Source: CBDFLD01 sp965249005 (GTDB taxonomy: Bacteria; Acidobacteriota; UBA6911). Taken from it: a stretch of DNA of 64,000 bases. Under the pieces are notes generated by a model. That model did no database searches, was not told the origin of the DNA, and worked only from the letters and a program-made list of their open reading frames with translations. The stretch is from NCBI GenBank assembly GCA_965249005.1, contig CBDFLD010000022.1:1154847-1218846 (forward strand), in the 5' to 3' direction. Each line of letters starts with the position of its first letter. Positions within the stretch are counted from its first letter, which is position 1. Both the position numbers and the translations under genes were made by a program. Below, piece after piece: positions 17,043 through 25,881 of this stretch.

Positions 17043-18416
17043 CTAATCCCGTGTTGGGCGGGGTTCCGCCGCTTCCTCTGGAATCGACTCCACTTGGCAC
17101 TTCATCATCCCCCTCGCCAGTTGAACCTCGACCCGGTCCCACGGCGCAACGGACTGGACATCCTTGAGGATCACGCCTTCGGCGTCCCGGCATACAGAGT
17201 ACCCGCGCTGAAGGATTGCCAGAGGACTGAGCGCATCCATCCGGGCGGCCAGCAACCGCACCGTTCCACGGAAATCGTGCAGAGTCGATTGAGCTTCCCG
17301 GCTCACCGACTTCCGGGCCGATAGCAACAACTCTCTGCGCCGGGCGACCCACCGACGGAGATCTGTCTGGATCAGACGATTGCTCGACACGGTTTCAAGG
17401 TGCCGCCGCTGCAAAAGATACCGCCGGATTGCCTGAGCGCTCCTTGCGCCGATCTCATCGAACCTCTGGTGGAACTCACGAATCTTGTTGGGCGCGACCT
17501 CGAAGGCGCGATTCCGGGACAACTTTTCAAGACGGGAGCGGCGTCTTTCAATCACGAGTTGCGCGGATTGACGGATTCGTCCGTGTAGCAAATTGACTTT
17601 CGTCTGCAGCTCGTCCCGCGCGGCGGAAACGATTTCTCCCGCCGAAGACGGAGTTGCCGCGCGGACGTCCGCCACAAAGTCTGCGATAGTATAGTCCACC
17701 TCGTGCCCAACCGCCGAGATCACCGGGATCTCGGACTGGACGATTGCCCTGGCGAGGATCTCTTCGTTGAAGGCCCACAGGTCCTCGATCGATCCTCCGC
17801 CCCGTCCGATGATGATCGCATCGATGTCGTTTCTCGTATTGAAATAAGCCACCCCCGCGGCGATTTCGCCACTGGCGCCGGTTCCCTGCACCTTGGCCGG
17901 ATACAAGAGTACATGCAAGGAAGCGTTCCGCCGCGCTAGGACTCGAAGCATGTCCTGGATTGCGGCTCCACTCGATGATGTGACAATTCCAACCTTGCGG
18001 GGAACCATGGGAAGCGGCTGCTTGAGCCCGTCGTCGAAGAGTCCTTCTTTTCTGAGTTTCTCCTTCAGTTGATCGAATGCCAGCTGGAGTGAGCCAAACC
18101 CCACGGGTTCCATGAAATCGACGATAATTTGGTACTCACCGCGAGGCTCGTAGAGACCCACTCGACCGCGCGTGACGACTTCCAATCCATCCTCGGGGCG
18201 AAACTTCAAATAGTAGTTCGTGTTTCGGAAGCACGCCGCCTTGATCTGGGACCTCTGGTCCTTCAAGGTAAAGTACATATGCCCGGAAGAATGATGCTTG
18301 AAGTTCGAAATCTCTCCTCTTACCCAGATATCCCGGAACTCTTCCTCGAGAGCTTCCTTGATACGTGTGGTGAGCTCCATGACGGAAAGGATTTTGCGGT
18401 CGGCGAGTGTCTTCAT
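17043..18416 (-). CDS. xseA: exodeoxyribonuclease VII large subunit
   Basis: XseA is the catalytic subunit of exonuclease VII. At 457 residues it has the N-terminal OB-fold domain (FRDIWVRGEISNFKHHSSGHMYFTLKD), the catalytic core with GIVTSSSGAAIQDML, the GRGGGSIEDLWAFNEE signature, and AVGHEVDYTIADFVADVRAATPSSAGE-type residues. A long coiled-coil C-terminus follows that binds several XseB copies. It is the first gene of the xseA-xseB-ispA-tlyA-nadK operon. The region upstream (18417-18728) must hold the promoter. Confidence 0.95.
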   Translation of the reverse strand: MKTLADRKILSVMELTTRIKEALEEEFRDIWVRGEISNFKHHSSGHMYFTLKDQRSQIKAACFRNTNYYLKFRPEDGLEVVTRGRVGLYEPRGEYQIIVDFMEPVGFGSLQLAFDQLKEKLRKEGLFDDGLKQPLPMVPRKVGIVTSSSGAAIQDMLRVLARRNASLHVLLYPAKVQGTGASGEIAAGVAYFNTRNDIDAIIIGRGGGSIEDLWAFNEEILARAIVQSEIPVISAVGHEVDYTIADFVADVRAATPSSAGEIVSAARDELQTKVNLLHGRIRQSAQLVIERRRSRLEKLSRNRAFEVAPNKIREFHQRFDEIGARSAQAIRRYLLQRRHLETVSSNRLIQTDLRRWVARRRELLLSARKSVSREAQSTLHDFRGTVRLLAARMDALSPLAILQRGYSVCRDAEGVILKDVQSVAPWDRVEVQLARGMMKCQVESIPEEAAEPRPTRD

Positions 18417-18728
18417 GAGGACGTCCGGTCAGCCCATCAGAGAGCGGGGTTTCCCTCGAAAGCAACGAAAACGACGAAAACGACGAAAGCGACGAAAGCG
18501 ACGAAAAGAACGTCCAGAGGTTATCACCGGCCACCGGGAGGGTCAATCCGGGCCCTCGGTTGGAGCGCTGTCGATTCCAACGCCGCAAAGGCGACAATCG
18601 CCATGACGGCGCGGCTACGCACGCGGTTACCCCGAAGCGTCCGGTGACAAGCCAGCCGACACGGCACGCATGCATCGACGAAGCATTCATCGCAGCAAAG
18701 TAGATTCGGCTGGTCGGAGAGCGGCTGA
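18417..18728. other. intergenic region upstream of xseA
   Basis: This 312-bp gap between xseA and the glycosyltransferase stop contains the tandem repeat listed separately and no convincing ORF. Both flanking genes are on the minus strand, so the xseA promoter should be here, but I could not assign one confidently. Confidence 0.4.
18457..18511. repeat. 9-bp tandem repeat (acgaaaacg type)
   Basis: About six consecutive units of a 9-base sequence, acgaaaacg or acgaaagcg, occupy this stretch just upstream of xseA. The unit length would keep a reading frame, but no real gene covers it. Such arrays change copy number by slippage and could alter expression of xseA. Confidence 0.7.
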
Positions 18729-19910
18729 CTATTGAATCAAACGCAACAAGTCGTGCATCTCATGTGAGGCGTACTTGAGCGCTGCCTGGTGACTGGCGAT
18801 GGCGTCGTCGGCCAAATGCAGGAGCCGGTCGGAGGTTCGGTGCCAAGTGAAGTGTTGAGCCCTCTTTTCCCCTCGTGCCCCCAGATCTTCACGGAGCGCA
18901 TCATCGCCGACGAGCGTCTCCAGGGACTCGGCCATTTTTAGCTCGTCGAGAGGGTCAACCAACAGGGCGGCGTCCCCCACCAACTCGGGCAACCCGGCAC
19001 AATCCGAGGTCAAAACGGCAACACCTGAAGCCATCGCTTCCAAAACGGTCATCCCGCACCCTTCATGAATAACTGGATGCAAGAGAATGAGCGCTTTTTG
19101 ATACAGGGAGACCAAAGTCTTCTCCTCCTGGGCCGGAACAATGCGCACCGTTTCCTGGAGCTTCAACTCTTGGACACGTCGCCGCGCCTCAGACCAACCT
19201 GAGCCTGACGGTATCGCCACCACCAAGGCCGTCTTGCCGCTCAGGGATGATCGAGCGTACGCTTGCAGGATTCTCTCGAGATTGCCCCAAGGCTCCCACG
19301 AACCCGAATACAATATGTAGTCACTCAAATCGGCTAGTCCAGGAATCTGAGCGTCCTCGGCTCCTCGGGCGAAAAACCGTTGATCGACTCCAGGAGGGAT
19401 GACCCATGTCCGCGGGGTCGATTCCGGGGCAAATCTCTCCAGATCAGCGGCGGTTTGAGCAGAGTTGGCGACGATCGTATGGGCCGATCGCAGGCTTTCA
19501 CGCAGCGTTCCCTGGAAGTACCCAGAGACAGCAGGCGGATGGAGCTCCGGTCGGGTAACCAAGGACAGATCGTGAATCATCTGCATGCTTGGGACCTTGA
19601 GTCCGGTCGGCACAGAATTGTAGACGGAAAAGAAAAGATCGATCGCACTGTCGTTGATCTGGTCTCGAAAAGCCACTCGCTCGGCATCCACGTCGTAAAG
19701 CGGCGCATCTGCGACGCATACCGAGATTCGGTCCTCGAGCTTCGTCGACTCGGCCCATGGCAGATCCCGCTCCGCCATCTCCGAGGAGACCCACAAGACG
19801 AATCCGCAATCCTGGTGCTGTTGCACGAGCTTCGGCAGGATGTTTCGGCAGTACTTCCCGGCGCGGTTCGGAAATGCGAAGCAACGAGCGTCAAAACCAA
19901 TAGTTGCCAT
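18729..19910 (-). CDS. family 4-type glycosyltransferase
   Basis: A GT-B fold enzyme that would transfer a sugar from a nucleotide donor to a polysaccharide, lipid or lipopolysaccharide acceptor. The 393 residues begin MATIGFDARCF. They contain SMQMIHDLSLVTRPELHP, IVANSAQTAADLERF, IPPGVDQRFF and the donor-site region ILLHPVIHEGCGMTVLEAMASGVAVLTSDCAGLPELVGDAALLVDP-like, with the E(x7)E motif (E in HEGCG, E in VLEAM). An ORF open to 20390 exists only because it runs antisense through the inserted IS; the start at 19910 fits the fold. The IS lies about 255 bases upstream, so the native promoter may have been separated from the gene. Confidence 0.85.
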   Translation of the reverse strand: MATIGFDARCFAFPNRAGKYCRNILPKLVQQHQDCGFVLWVSSEMAERDLPWAESTKLEDRISVCVADAPLYDVDAERVAFRDQINDSAIDLFFSVYNSVPTGLKVPSMQMIHDLSLVTRPELHPPAVSGYFQGTLRESLRSAHTIVANSAQTAADLERFAPESTPRTWVIPPGVDQRFFARGAEDAQIPGLADLSDYILYSGSWEPWGNLERILQAYARSSLSGKTALVVAIPSGSGWSEARRRVQELKLQETVRIVPAQEEKTLVSLYQKALILLHPVIHEGCGMTVLEAMASGVAVLTSDCAGLPELVGDAALLVDPLDELKMAESLETLVGDDALREDLGARGEKRAQHFTWHRTSDRLLHLADDAIASHQAALKYASHEMHDLLRLIQ

Positions 19911-20165
19911 GGGCGATCGCAGTAAAAGAGGACGGTTTTTGCCGCAGGAGCGCAAGTTCGAAGCGGGATATCCACTCGCCTGCCTAAATCGGCCCAAAGC
20001 GGCGGCATCTTTACCAGAAACCCCGGCCATCCTGAGCCTGGCGACGACGAGAAGGGCTAGTTGCGTAAAGCGTTTCGGGCGCGCCGAGGGAGAAGCGAGC
20101 CATGGCACAAGCTGAAGGCAGCAGGGGAGGGGAACTAGAGAAAGCACGGGAGCAGCCCAGCGGGG

Positions 20166-21470
20166 GGTGATGTAACTTTGCTTGTGTAAAAAGAAAGAGG
20201 GTGTAAGTTTGGTTTTTTTGCTGCGATGGCAAAAACCAACTCCAAGAAAGGAGCTTACACCCAATGGCGAAATTAACACCGATGACCGAACAATTCCAAC
20301 ATTTCCTTGATGAGGTAAAAGAAGACTTTTGGGGAGATGTGTATAGCAAGACAAAGCTGGCGTGGAAACGGTATTTCGAGACTGAATCACAGCGGCAGAG
20401 AGACCGTTATTGTGGCTTTGGATGGTATGAAAGAGGTGGGCAGAGAAAGAGAGAGTACCGCAATGGATACTATGAACGGGACTTTGTGACCCGCTTTGGA
20501 ACGTTACGGTTGCGGATTGCCCGGAGCCGGAACAAGAATTTTCTCCCGAAGGGATTACAACGGTTTCAACGACGAGCTGACGAGGTAACGTTGCTGATAC
20601 GAGAGGCGTTTCTCAGAGGAATCAGCACACGGACGGTGGGACGGATTGTGGCGATCATGACGGGAGAAGTTGTCAGTGCACAGACGGTATCGCAGCTGAC
20701 ACGAGAGCTAGATGAAGCAGTACAGCGATTTCACCGAGCTCGGTTGAGTGACGAATGGAAGACACTGTTTCTGGACGGAGTGAGTCTGAGGGTAAGACGT
20801 CCGAGTGGGCGGAAACGGGTGCAGATGCTGGTGGCCTACGGGGTGAGAGCGGATGGTAGCCGGCAGCTTTTGGCATTTATGCGCAGCAGTGGAGAGAGTC
20901 AAGCTGCCTGGGAAGGACTCTTAGGAGATCTGTACCGGCGTGGTATAGAGGGAGATAACCTCGAGCTGATTGTGACCGACGGCTGTGCAGGTCTGGCAGC
21001 GGCCATTGAAACGATCTATCCGAGAGCTCAGCACCAACGCTGCTGGGCACATAAGATGCGAAACATCGTCAATTCAGTCCGAAAGTGCGATCGAGACCAG
21101 ATCAAGCAGGATGCACGGGCCATCTACCAGGCCGATAGCCGTCGGGATGCACTGACAGCTTTCAGGAGGCTGAAGCGTTGCTGGCACAAGGATTATCCGA
21201 AGATGGTGAATCGATTGGAGAAGGATCTCCCTGAGTTACTGGCCTTTTACAGCTTCCCACGGCCTCTGTGGAAGAAGCTACGAACCACCAACGTCATCGA
21301 ACGCTGCTTCGTTGAGGTTCGACGGAGAACGCGTCCGATGGTTTGCTTTGTTAATGTCCAGAGTGTCGACAGAATCATTTACTCGATCTTCCATCGATTC
21401 AATCTCGATTGGAAGGAACAACGACCAACTCGTACCCTCGACCTTTTTACACAAGCAGCTTGACATGACC
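20166..21470 (+). mobile_element. complete IS256-family insertion sequence
   Basis: The element is 1305 bp with imperfect terminal inverted repeats of about 28 bp: left GGTGATGTAACTTTGCTTG, right (complement) GGTCATGTCAAGCTGCTTG, both continuing TGTAAAAAG. It is flanked by a 7-bp direct repeat agcgggg at 20159-20165 and 21471-21477 (8 bp if an end base is shared), consistent with the 8-9 bp duplications of this family. It carries one intact transposase. The right repeat contains an outward-facing TTGACA (21460-21465), a potential -35 element. A truncated second copy lies at 58579-59125. Confidence 0.93.
20264..21463 (+). CDS. IS256-family (mutator) transposase
   Basis: A 399-residue DDE transposase. 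The catalytic acidic residues appear as FLDGVSLRV (first Asp), IVTDGCAGLAAAIE (second Asp) and NVIERCFVEVRRR (Glu). The C/H-rich QRCWAHKMRNIV segment between them is characteristic of the Mutator-like group. An AAGGAG lies a few bases upstream of the ATG. The ORF fills the element between its terminal repeats and is intact, so the element may be active. Its first approximately 147 residues are repeated identically in the truncated copy at 58.6-59.0 kb, suggesting recent transposition. Confidence 0.96.
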   Translation: MAKLTPMTEQFQHFLDEVKEDFWGDVYSKTKLAWKRYFETESQRQRDRYCGFGWYERGGQRKREYRNGYYERDFVTRFGTLRLRIARSRNKNFLPKGLQRFQRRADEVTLLIREAFLRGISTRTVGRIVAIMTGEVVSAQTVSQLTRELDEAVQRFHRARLSDEWKTLFLDGVSLRVRRPSGRKRVQMLVAYGVRADGSRQLLAFMRSSGESQAAWEGLLGDLYRRGIEGDNLELIVTDGCAGLAAAIETIYPRAQHQRCWAHKMRNIVNSVRKCDRDQIKQDARAIYQADSRRDALTAFRRLKRCWHKDYPKMVNRLEKDLPELLAFYSFPRPLWKKLRTTNVIERCFVEVRRRTRPMVCFVNVQSVDRIIYSIFHRFNLDWKEQRPTRTLDLFTQAA

Positions 21471-21519
21471 AGCGGGGTCGCGCGGTGCATCCTCGGTAAT
21501 TCTATGCTAAGTTGAATCG

Positions 21520-21927
21520 ATGCGACGTTATACGAAGACCCATGCCCGGGCTGGGATGAAAGAAAAACTCCCCGAGATCGAGTGCTGGGAGAACCAGTAT
21601 CCGGGTTATGAGATCGAGATCATTTTGCCCGAATACACGGCGATCTGCCCCAAGACGGGCCTACCGGACTTCGGTACCCTCGTGGTCAGCTACGTTCCGG
21701 ATCAGTGGTGTCTCGAGCTAAAATCGCTCAAGGAGTACGTCACTGCGTACCGCAACCTGGGGATCTTTTATGAGAACGCTGTGAACCGAATCCTGCGAGA
21801 TCTGGTGTCGGCTTGCGATCCAATCCAGATGCACGTGCGTGGTGAGTTTACCCCCCGAGGCGGGATTCAGAGCAACGTGGAGGTACGGTACAACCGTCCG
21901 AAGCGCAGACCGAGAAAGAAAAAATAG
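21520..21927 (+). CDS. queF: NADPH-dependent 7-cyano-7-deazaguanine reductase
   Basis: QueF reduces preQ0 to preQ1 in queuosine tRNA-modification synthesis. The 135-residue protein is of the short, unimodular type I (YkvM-like). It shows the catalytic Cys in EYTAICPKTGLPDFG, the QueF motif ELKSLKEYVTAYRNLGIFYE with its Glu, and the late HVRGEFTPRGGI segment. Other queuosine genes are not in the window. The gene starts only 50 bp after the IS256 element, so its upstream region was altered by the insertion. A TATGCT resembling a -10 box sits at 21503-21508, but no well-spaced -35 is evident. Confidence 0.95.
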   Translation: MRRYTKTHARAGMKEKLPEIECWENQYPGYEIEIILPEYTAICPKTGLPDFGTLVVSYVPDQWCLELKSLKEYVTAYRNLGIFYENAVNRILRDLVSACDPIQMHVRGEFTPRGGIQSNVEVRYNRPKRRPRKKK

Positions 21928-21939
21928 TGGAGGCCGAGC

Positions 21940-22329
21940 ATGCCGTCAATCGAGATCAAACGCCACGTCAGGTGGGCCGATGCCGACCCGGCGGGACGGA
22001 TCTACTTCCCACGTCTGTTCGACTACTATGGAGAGGCGGAAATTGAATTGCTCCGCAGCGTGGGATTCGATCGAGGGCAAAAGGACAACGACTTTGATTT
22101 CCCGAGAGTCCACGTCGAATGCCAGTTTCAAAAGGTGCTCTCAGTTTTCGAGGAATTCGCTTTGCAGGTCTCGGTTGGGAGGGTGGGACGAACCTCTATC
22201 CGGTTCGACTTCGATGCATGGACAGCGAAAGAACGCCAACTGGCCGCCCAGGGCAAAGTGACCGTGGTAATGATGCGCAAGGGACAGACCGTCGAAGTCC
22301 CGGATCGCCTTCGAAGTCTCTTGCAATGA
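21940..22329 (+). CDS. hotdog-fold acyl-CoA thioesterase (YbgC/4HBT type)
   Basis: A 129-residue hotdog-domain protein that would hydrolyse an acyl-CoA. The motif RHVRWADADPAGRIYFPRLFDYYGEAEIELL carries the Asp-Pro-Ala-Gly of the 4-hydroxybenzoyl-CoA thioesterase family, with the catalytic Asp in ADADPAG. It begins 12 bases after queF and is probably in the same transcript. Substrate is unknown. Thioesterases of this type commonly act on short-chain or aromatic acyl-CoAs. Confidence 0.85.
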   Translation: MPSIEIKRHVRWADADPAGRIYFPRLFDYYGEAEIELLRSVGFDRGQKDNDFDFPRVHVECQFQKVLSVFEEFALQVSVGRVGRTSIRFDFDAWTAKERQLAAQGKVTVVMMRKGQTVEVPDRLRSLLQ

Positions 22330-22411
22330 CCGTGCCCGACGACCTAACCCCCGCGTGGTAGGCCAGCTCTGTCCCTTTCAGACCTGCGCGCCCTTTTCTC
22401 AGGAGTGCCCA

Positions 22412-24454
22412 ATGGGGAAAGAACCGAAGCACACAAACGCTCTGGTTCACGAAACGAGTCCGTATCTGCTGCAACACGCACACAACCCGGTTGATTGGTT
22501 CCCGTGGTCCGAGGAAGCTCTCTCGAAAGCCCAGCAGGAGGACAAGCCGATCCTCTTGAGCATCGGCTACTCCGCATGCCATTGGTGCCACGTCATGGAG
22601 CATGAATCGTTCGAAAACGAAGACACTGCAGCAATCATGAACCAGCATTTTGTCAGCATCAAGGTCGACCGGGAAGAGCGACCGGATCTGGATTCTATAT
22701 ATATGAGCGCCGTTCAAATGATGACCGGACACGGAGGCTGGCCGATGACGGTCTTCCTATCACCGGACCGAGTTCCCTTCTATGGCGGAACCTACTTCCC
22801 GCCGGAGGATCGGCATGGCATGCCAGGCTTCCCCCGATTACTTCTAGGGGTTGCTCAAACGTACAAGGAAAAACGGGACGAGATCAGTAGAAATGCATCC
22901 AAGATAGTCCAGGAACTGCAGCAATCGAACCGGTTTGATTCGACTGGAGATGACCCGTCGACACAGTCTCTCGACATTGCGGTGCAGCGACTTCTTTCCA
23001 GCTACGATTCCCAGCACGGAGGCTTCGGAGGGGCTCCCAAGTTTCCCCCATCGATGGCCCTGTCCTTCTTGTTGCGTTCGCATCATCGCACCCCCAGAAA
23101 AGAGATTCTCGAACCGGTCGAACAGACCCTGAAACAGATGGCGTGCGGCGGCCTTTACGATCAGCTGGGCGGCGGTTTCCACCGTTATTCCGTGGACGCG
23201 GTTTGGCTCGTGCCCCATTTCGAGAAGATGCTCTACGACAACGCCCTGCTGAGTCGAATCTACCTCGACGCGTTCCTTGTAACCGGCGAGAACTTCTATC
23301 GCAGGGTTGCCGAAGAGACGCTGGACTATGTCGTGCGCGAAATGACATCCCCTGAGGGCGGATTCTACTCTGCCCAGGACGCTGACAGTGAAGGGGAAGA
23401 GGGGAAGTTCTTTGTCTGGACTCCGGAACAGATTGGTGCCGTGCTGGGCGAAACCGATTCATCGCTGTTCTGCCAGTACTTCGACGTCACCCCCGAGGGG
23501 AACTTCGAAGGCAAAAACATCCTGCACGTGCCCAGGCAGCCGGACCTGGTGGCCAGGATCAACAAGATGGACGAGCAAACCGTGGCGTCGGTCATCGAGC
23601 GCGGAAAGCAGCTCCTGTTCGAGGCGCGCGAGGCGCGCATCAAGCCGGCACGAGACGAAAAGATCCTGACGGCATGGAACGGTCTGATGCTTCGGAGCTT
23701 TGCCGAGGCGGCCAACGTTCTCGACCGGCCGGACTACCGGAAGGTGGCACGCGACAACGCGCAGTTCCTCCTGTCGAAACTCCGGCAAAAGGACCGGTTG
23801 CTCCGCACTTACCGGGACGGTGAGGCCAAGCTGGGTGCCTACCTCGAGGACCATGCGTTTTTGATGGAGGCTTTGTTGTCCCTTTATGAGGCGACCTTCG
23901 AATCCAAATGGATACACGAAGCCGAAGAGCTGGCGCGCACGATGGTCTCCAAGTTCTGGGACGAGCAGAACAAGGGATTCTACTTCACGGCATCCGACCA
24001 CGAACCGTTGATCAGCCGTCCCAAGGAGTTTTTCGACAACGCAATCCCGTCCGGCAACTCGGTGGCGTGTTCCGCGCTGCTCCGGCTATCGCGGCTGACG
24101 ATGAACGATCGATGGAGGGACTACGTTCGCCCGGTTCTGCAAATGATGCTTGCGCCCATGACGGAGCATCCATCCGCTTTCAGCCATTTGCTGTGTGCTC
24201 TCGACTTCTACTTGGCAGCGCCGAGAGAAATAGCCGTCATCGGAAATTCAGAGGATCCACGTACTCGAGTCGTGCTGCGCGAGGTTCAAAGCCGGTACCT
24301 TCCGAACACCGTCGTTGCATGTGGCATCGCCAGCTCTACCGCACTGCTGCAAAACCGAGAGCAAGTCGGCGAGGACCCGACGGTTTACCTGTGCGAAAAC
24401 TACACTTGCAAATTGCCCATTACCGATTTGGCTGAGTTGAAGAGTCATCTTTAA
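22412..24454 (+). CDS. thioredoxin-domain protein of the YyaL/SSP411 family
   Basis: A 680-residue protein of the DUF255 group. The N-terminus has the family start LVHETSPYLLQHAHNPVDWFPW. A thioredoxin-like active-site region follows (YSACHWCHVMEHESFENEDTA) and then KVDREERPDLDSIYM. The remainder is an alpha/alpha-barrel similar to glycosidase or epimerase folds. Function is not settled. The ATG at 22412 is preceded by AGGAG at good distance; the frame is open to 22355 but the extra residues are not family-like. Its last 35 bases overlap the end of the convergent SUMF1-fold gene. Confidence 0.9.
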   Translation: MGKEPKHTNALVHETSPYLLQHAHNPVDWFPWSEEALSKAQQEDKPILLSIGYSACHWCHVMEHESFENEDTAAIMNQHFVSIKVDREERPDLDSIYMSAVQMMTGHGGWPMTVFLSPDRVPFYGGTYFPPEDRHGMPGFPRLLLGVAQTYKEKRDEISRNASKIVQELQQSNRFDSTGDDPSTQSLDIAVQRLLSSYDSQHGGFGGAPKFPPSMALSFLLRSHHRTPRKEILEPVEQTLKQMACGGLYDQLGGGFHRYSVDAVWLVPHFEKMLYDNALLSRIYLDAFLVTGENFYRRVAEETLDYVVREMTSPEGGFYSAQDADSEGEEGKFFVWTPEQIGAVLGETDSSLFCQYFDVTPEGNFEGKNILHVPRQPDLVARINKMDEQTVASVIERGKQLLFEAREARIKPARDEKILTAWNGLMLRSFAEAANVLDRPDYRKVARDNAQFLLSKLRQKDRLLRTYRDGEAKLGAYLEDHAFLMEALLSLYEATFESKWIHEAEELARTMVSKFWDEQNKGFYFTASDHEPLISRPKEFFDNAIPSGNSVACSALLRLSRLTMNDRWRDYVRPVLQMMLAPMTEHPSAFSHLLCALDFYLAAPREIAVIGNSEDPRTRVVLREVQSRYLPNTVVACGIASSTALLQNREQVGEDPTVYLCENYTCKLPITDLAELKSHL

Positions 24455-25166
24455 GGGCCCGGACCACCCGGAATCCATAATCCGCGTAGCAGTAATAGGG
24501 GGGCAAGGAGCTTCGCGCCGCCGACCTCGTGACCTTTATTTGATGTCTCCATGAGCCGCCTCTGGAAGCACGGCGCCTTCCCTCTGCTGGGCCGGTGGGA
24601 TTGTTCTCGGGGCTCCCCTCGTAGTATTTGGCGTCGTACCAGTCCAAACACCATTCATGAACGTTGTCGGCGAGGTTGTACAGACCGAGCGGATTGGGAG
24701 GTCCTCCGACAGGCGCCGTTCCACCCTCGAACCAACAACAACCATAGCCTTGCAGCTCTCTCTCCGGGCTATCACCCCACGGATATGCCGACGTCGTGCC
24801 TCCGCGACAGGCGAATTCTCGTTCCGCTTCCGTTGGAAGCCTGAAGTGAAAACCGAGCTTCTCACTCAACCACGAACAATAGTCCGTTGCATCGTACCAG
24901 TTCACCGACACAACGGGTTGCCGGGGCGCACCAAAAGACGGGTGGCCCCAGGAAGGCGGGGGCGTCCTGGCTGTCTCGTGAAGGAAGATCCCATACTCTT
25001 GATTCGTGACGGCGAAGCGCCCCATGTAGAAAGGGGACAGCTCCACCCAATGGGCAGGAGCCTCTTCTTCCCGGCCCGCGGCGCTCCCCATCATGAAACC
25101 ACCGCCCGGCAGATGACCCAGGCTTGGTTGATCCGGACCGGCTTTCATTGGTGGCTTCTCCCGCAT
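24420..25166 (-). CDS. SUMF1/formylglycine-generating-enzyme-fold protein lacking active-site Cys
   Basis: This 248-residue protein has the SUMF1 fold: GGGFMMGS at the N-terminus, RFAVTNQEYGIFL, PVVSVNWYDATDYCSWLSEKLG, RLPTEAEREFACRGG, YPWGD and NVHEWCLDWYD, then SRGGSW and YGFRVVR at the end. True formylglycine-generating enzymes have two copper-binding Cys near the C-terminus within a CxxxxC-like segment. Here that segment reads TRSAARSSLPPYYCYADYG, with the pair absent. It is therefore probably one of the many structural, ergothioneine-like or unknown relatives. No signal peptide was seen. Confidence 0.82.
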   Translation of the reverse strand: MREKPPMKAGPDQPSLGHLPGGGFMMGSAAGREEEAPAHWVELSPFYMGRFAVTNQEYGIFLHETARTPPPSWGHPSFGAPRQPVVSVNWYDATDYCSWLSEKLGFHFRLPTEAEREFACRGGTTSAYPWGDSPERELQGYGCCWFEGGTAPVGGPPNPLGLYNLADNVHEWCLDWYDAKYYEGSPENNPTGPAEGRRRASRGGSWRHQIKVTRSAARSSLPPYYCYADYGFRVVRALKDDSSTQPNR

Positions 25167-25274
25167 ACGGAAACGATCTCAACGACTGTCCCGGAGTGTC
25201 CAGTACAAGTCTAGGACACCCCACCGCAATGTTTCAAAGAAATGAGTGACGAGCCTCCGACTCCAGATCGAATC

Positions 25275-25304
25275 TTGCTGGCAGCGTGGACTGAATGCTA
25301 TGCT
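25275..25304 (+). promoter_or_regulatory. putative sigma-70 promoter of the cytochrome c gene
   Basis: TTGCTG at 25275-25280 and TATGCT at 25299-25304 are separated by 18 bases. They stand about 75 bases ahead of the cytochrome start in a 212-bp divergent gap. The match is reasonable but not unique in such a gap. Confidence 0.4.
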
Positions 25305-25378
25305 AGAATTAGCTCTTTCCGGCCGGCGCGAGACTTGGGGTTGACCGTTCCGGAGTTAGATTCTGGAGGAGAGTTCCG

Positions 25379-25804
25379 ATGATGATGCAGAGGGCTGCGA
25401 CTGTATTGTTAACCATCGCTATGATTTGGCTCACCGGATGGTCGCTCGGTTCCGATGAACCCGTACCCGCGGACATCTTGACCAAGGCAAATCCCGTGCA
25501 GGAATCAGAAGCCGTTTTGGACTCGGCACGCAGTCTGTACAAGGAAAGTTGCGTCATGTGTCACGGCGAGGAGGGCAAAGGGGATGGTCCCATGGCCAGC
25601 ATGTTCAAGACAGCTCCAGCCGACATATCGAATCCCGAGGTACTGCGAGCAGTGACCGACGGCGAGATCTACTGGCTTATCAGCAAGGGAAAGAAGCCGA
25701 TGCCGCAATTCGAGTCGAAGATGACCGAGGAAGAGCGGTGGGGCCTGGTGCATCTGACCCGGAAGCTCTCGAATACCGAGCCAAACACGACCCCTGCGCA
25801 ATAG
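25379..25804 (+). CDS. single-haem c-type cytochrome, secreted
   Basis: A 141-residue electron carrier with an N-terminal signal sequence (TVLLTIAMIWLTGWSLG). One haem-binding CVMCH motif lies near residue 58, with LYKESC before it and GKGDGP after. A likely axial Met follows in KPMPQFESKMTEEE. It belongs to the cytochrome-c class I fold and would act in the periplasm. GGAGGAG stands ahead of the ATG at 25379; the two following ATGs are also possible starts. Partner oxidoreductases are not adjacent: accD follows. Confidence 0.92.
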   Translation: MMMQRAATVLLTIAMIWLTGWSLGSDEPVPADILTKANPVQESEAVLDSARSLYKESCVMCHGEEGKGDGPMASMFKTAPADISNPEVLRAVTDGEIYWLISKGKKPMPQFESKMTEEERWGLVHLTRKLSNTEPNTTPAQ

Positions 25805-25881
25805 CAGCCGCCGAGATCGAACCCGTCTTCAGGGTTCCCCACTCGATCGGCGAATACCAAAGCCGATTTGAGGACTGACAA

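Noticed and set aside
19911..20390. N-terminal extension of the glycosyltransferase frame into the IS256 element
   Set aside because: Those residues are the antisense reading of the IS transposase start region. The GT-B fold begins at MATIGFDARCF.
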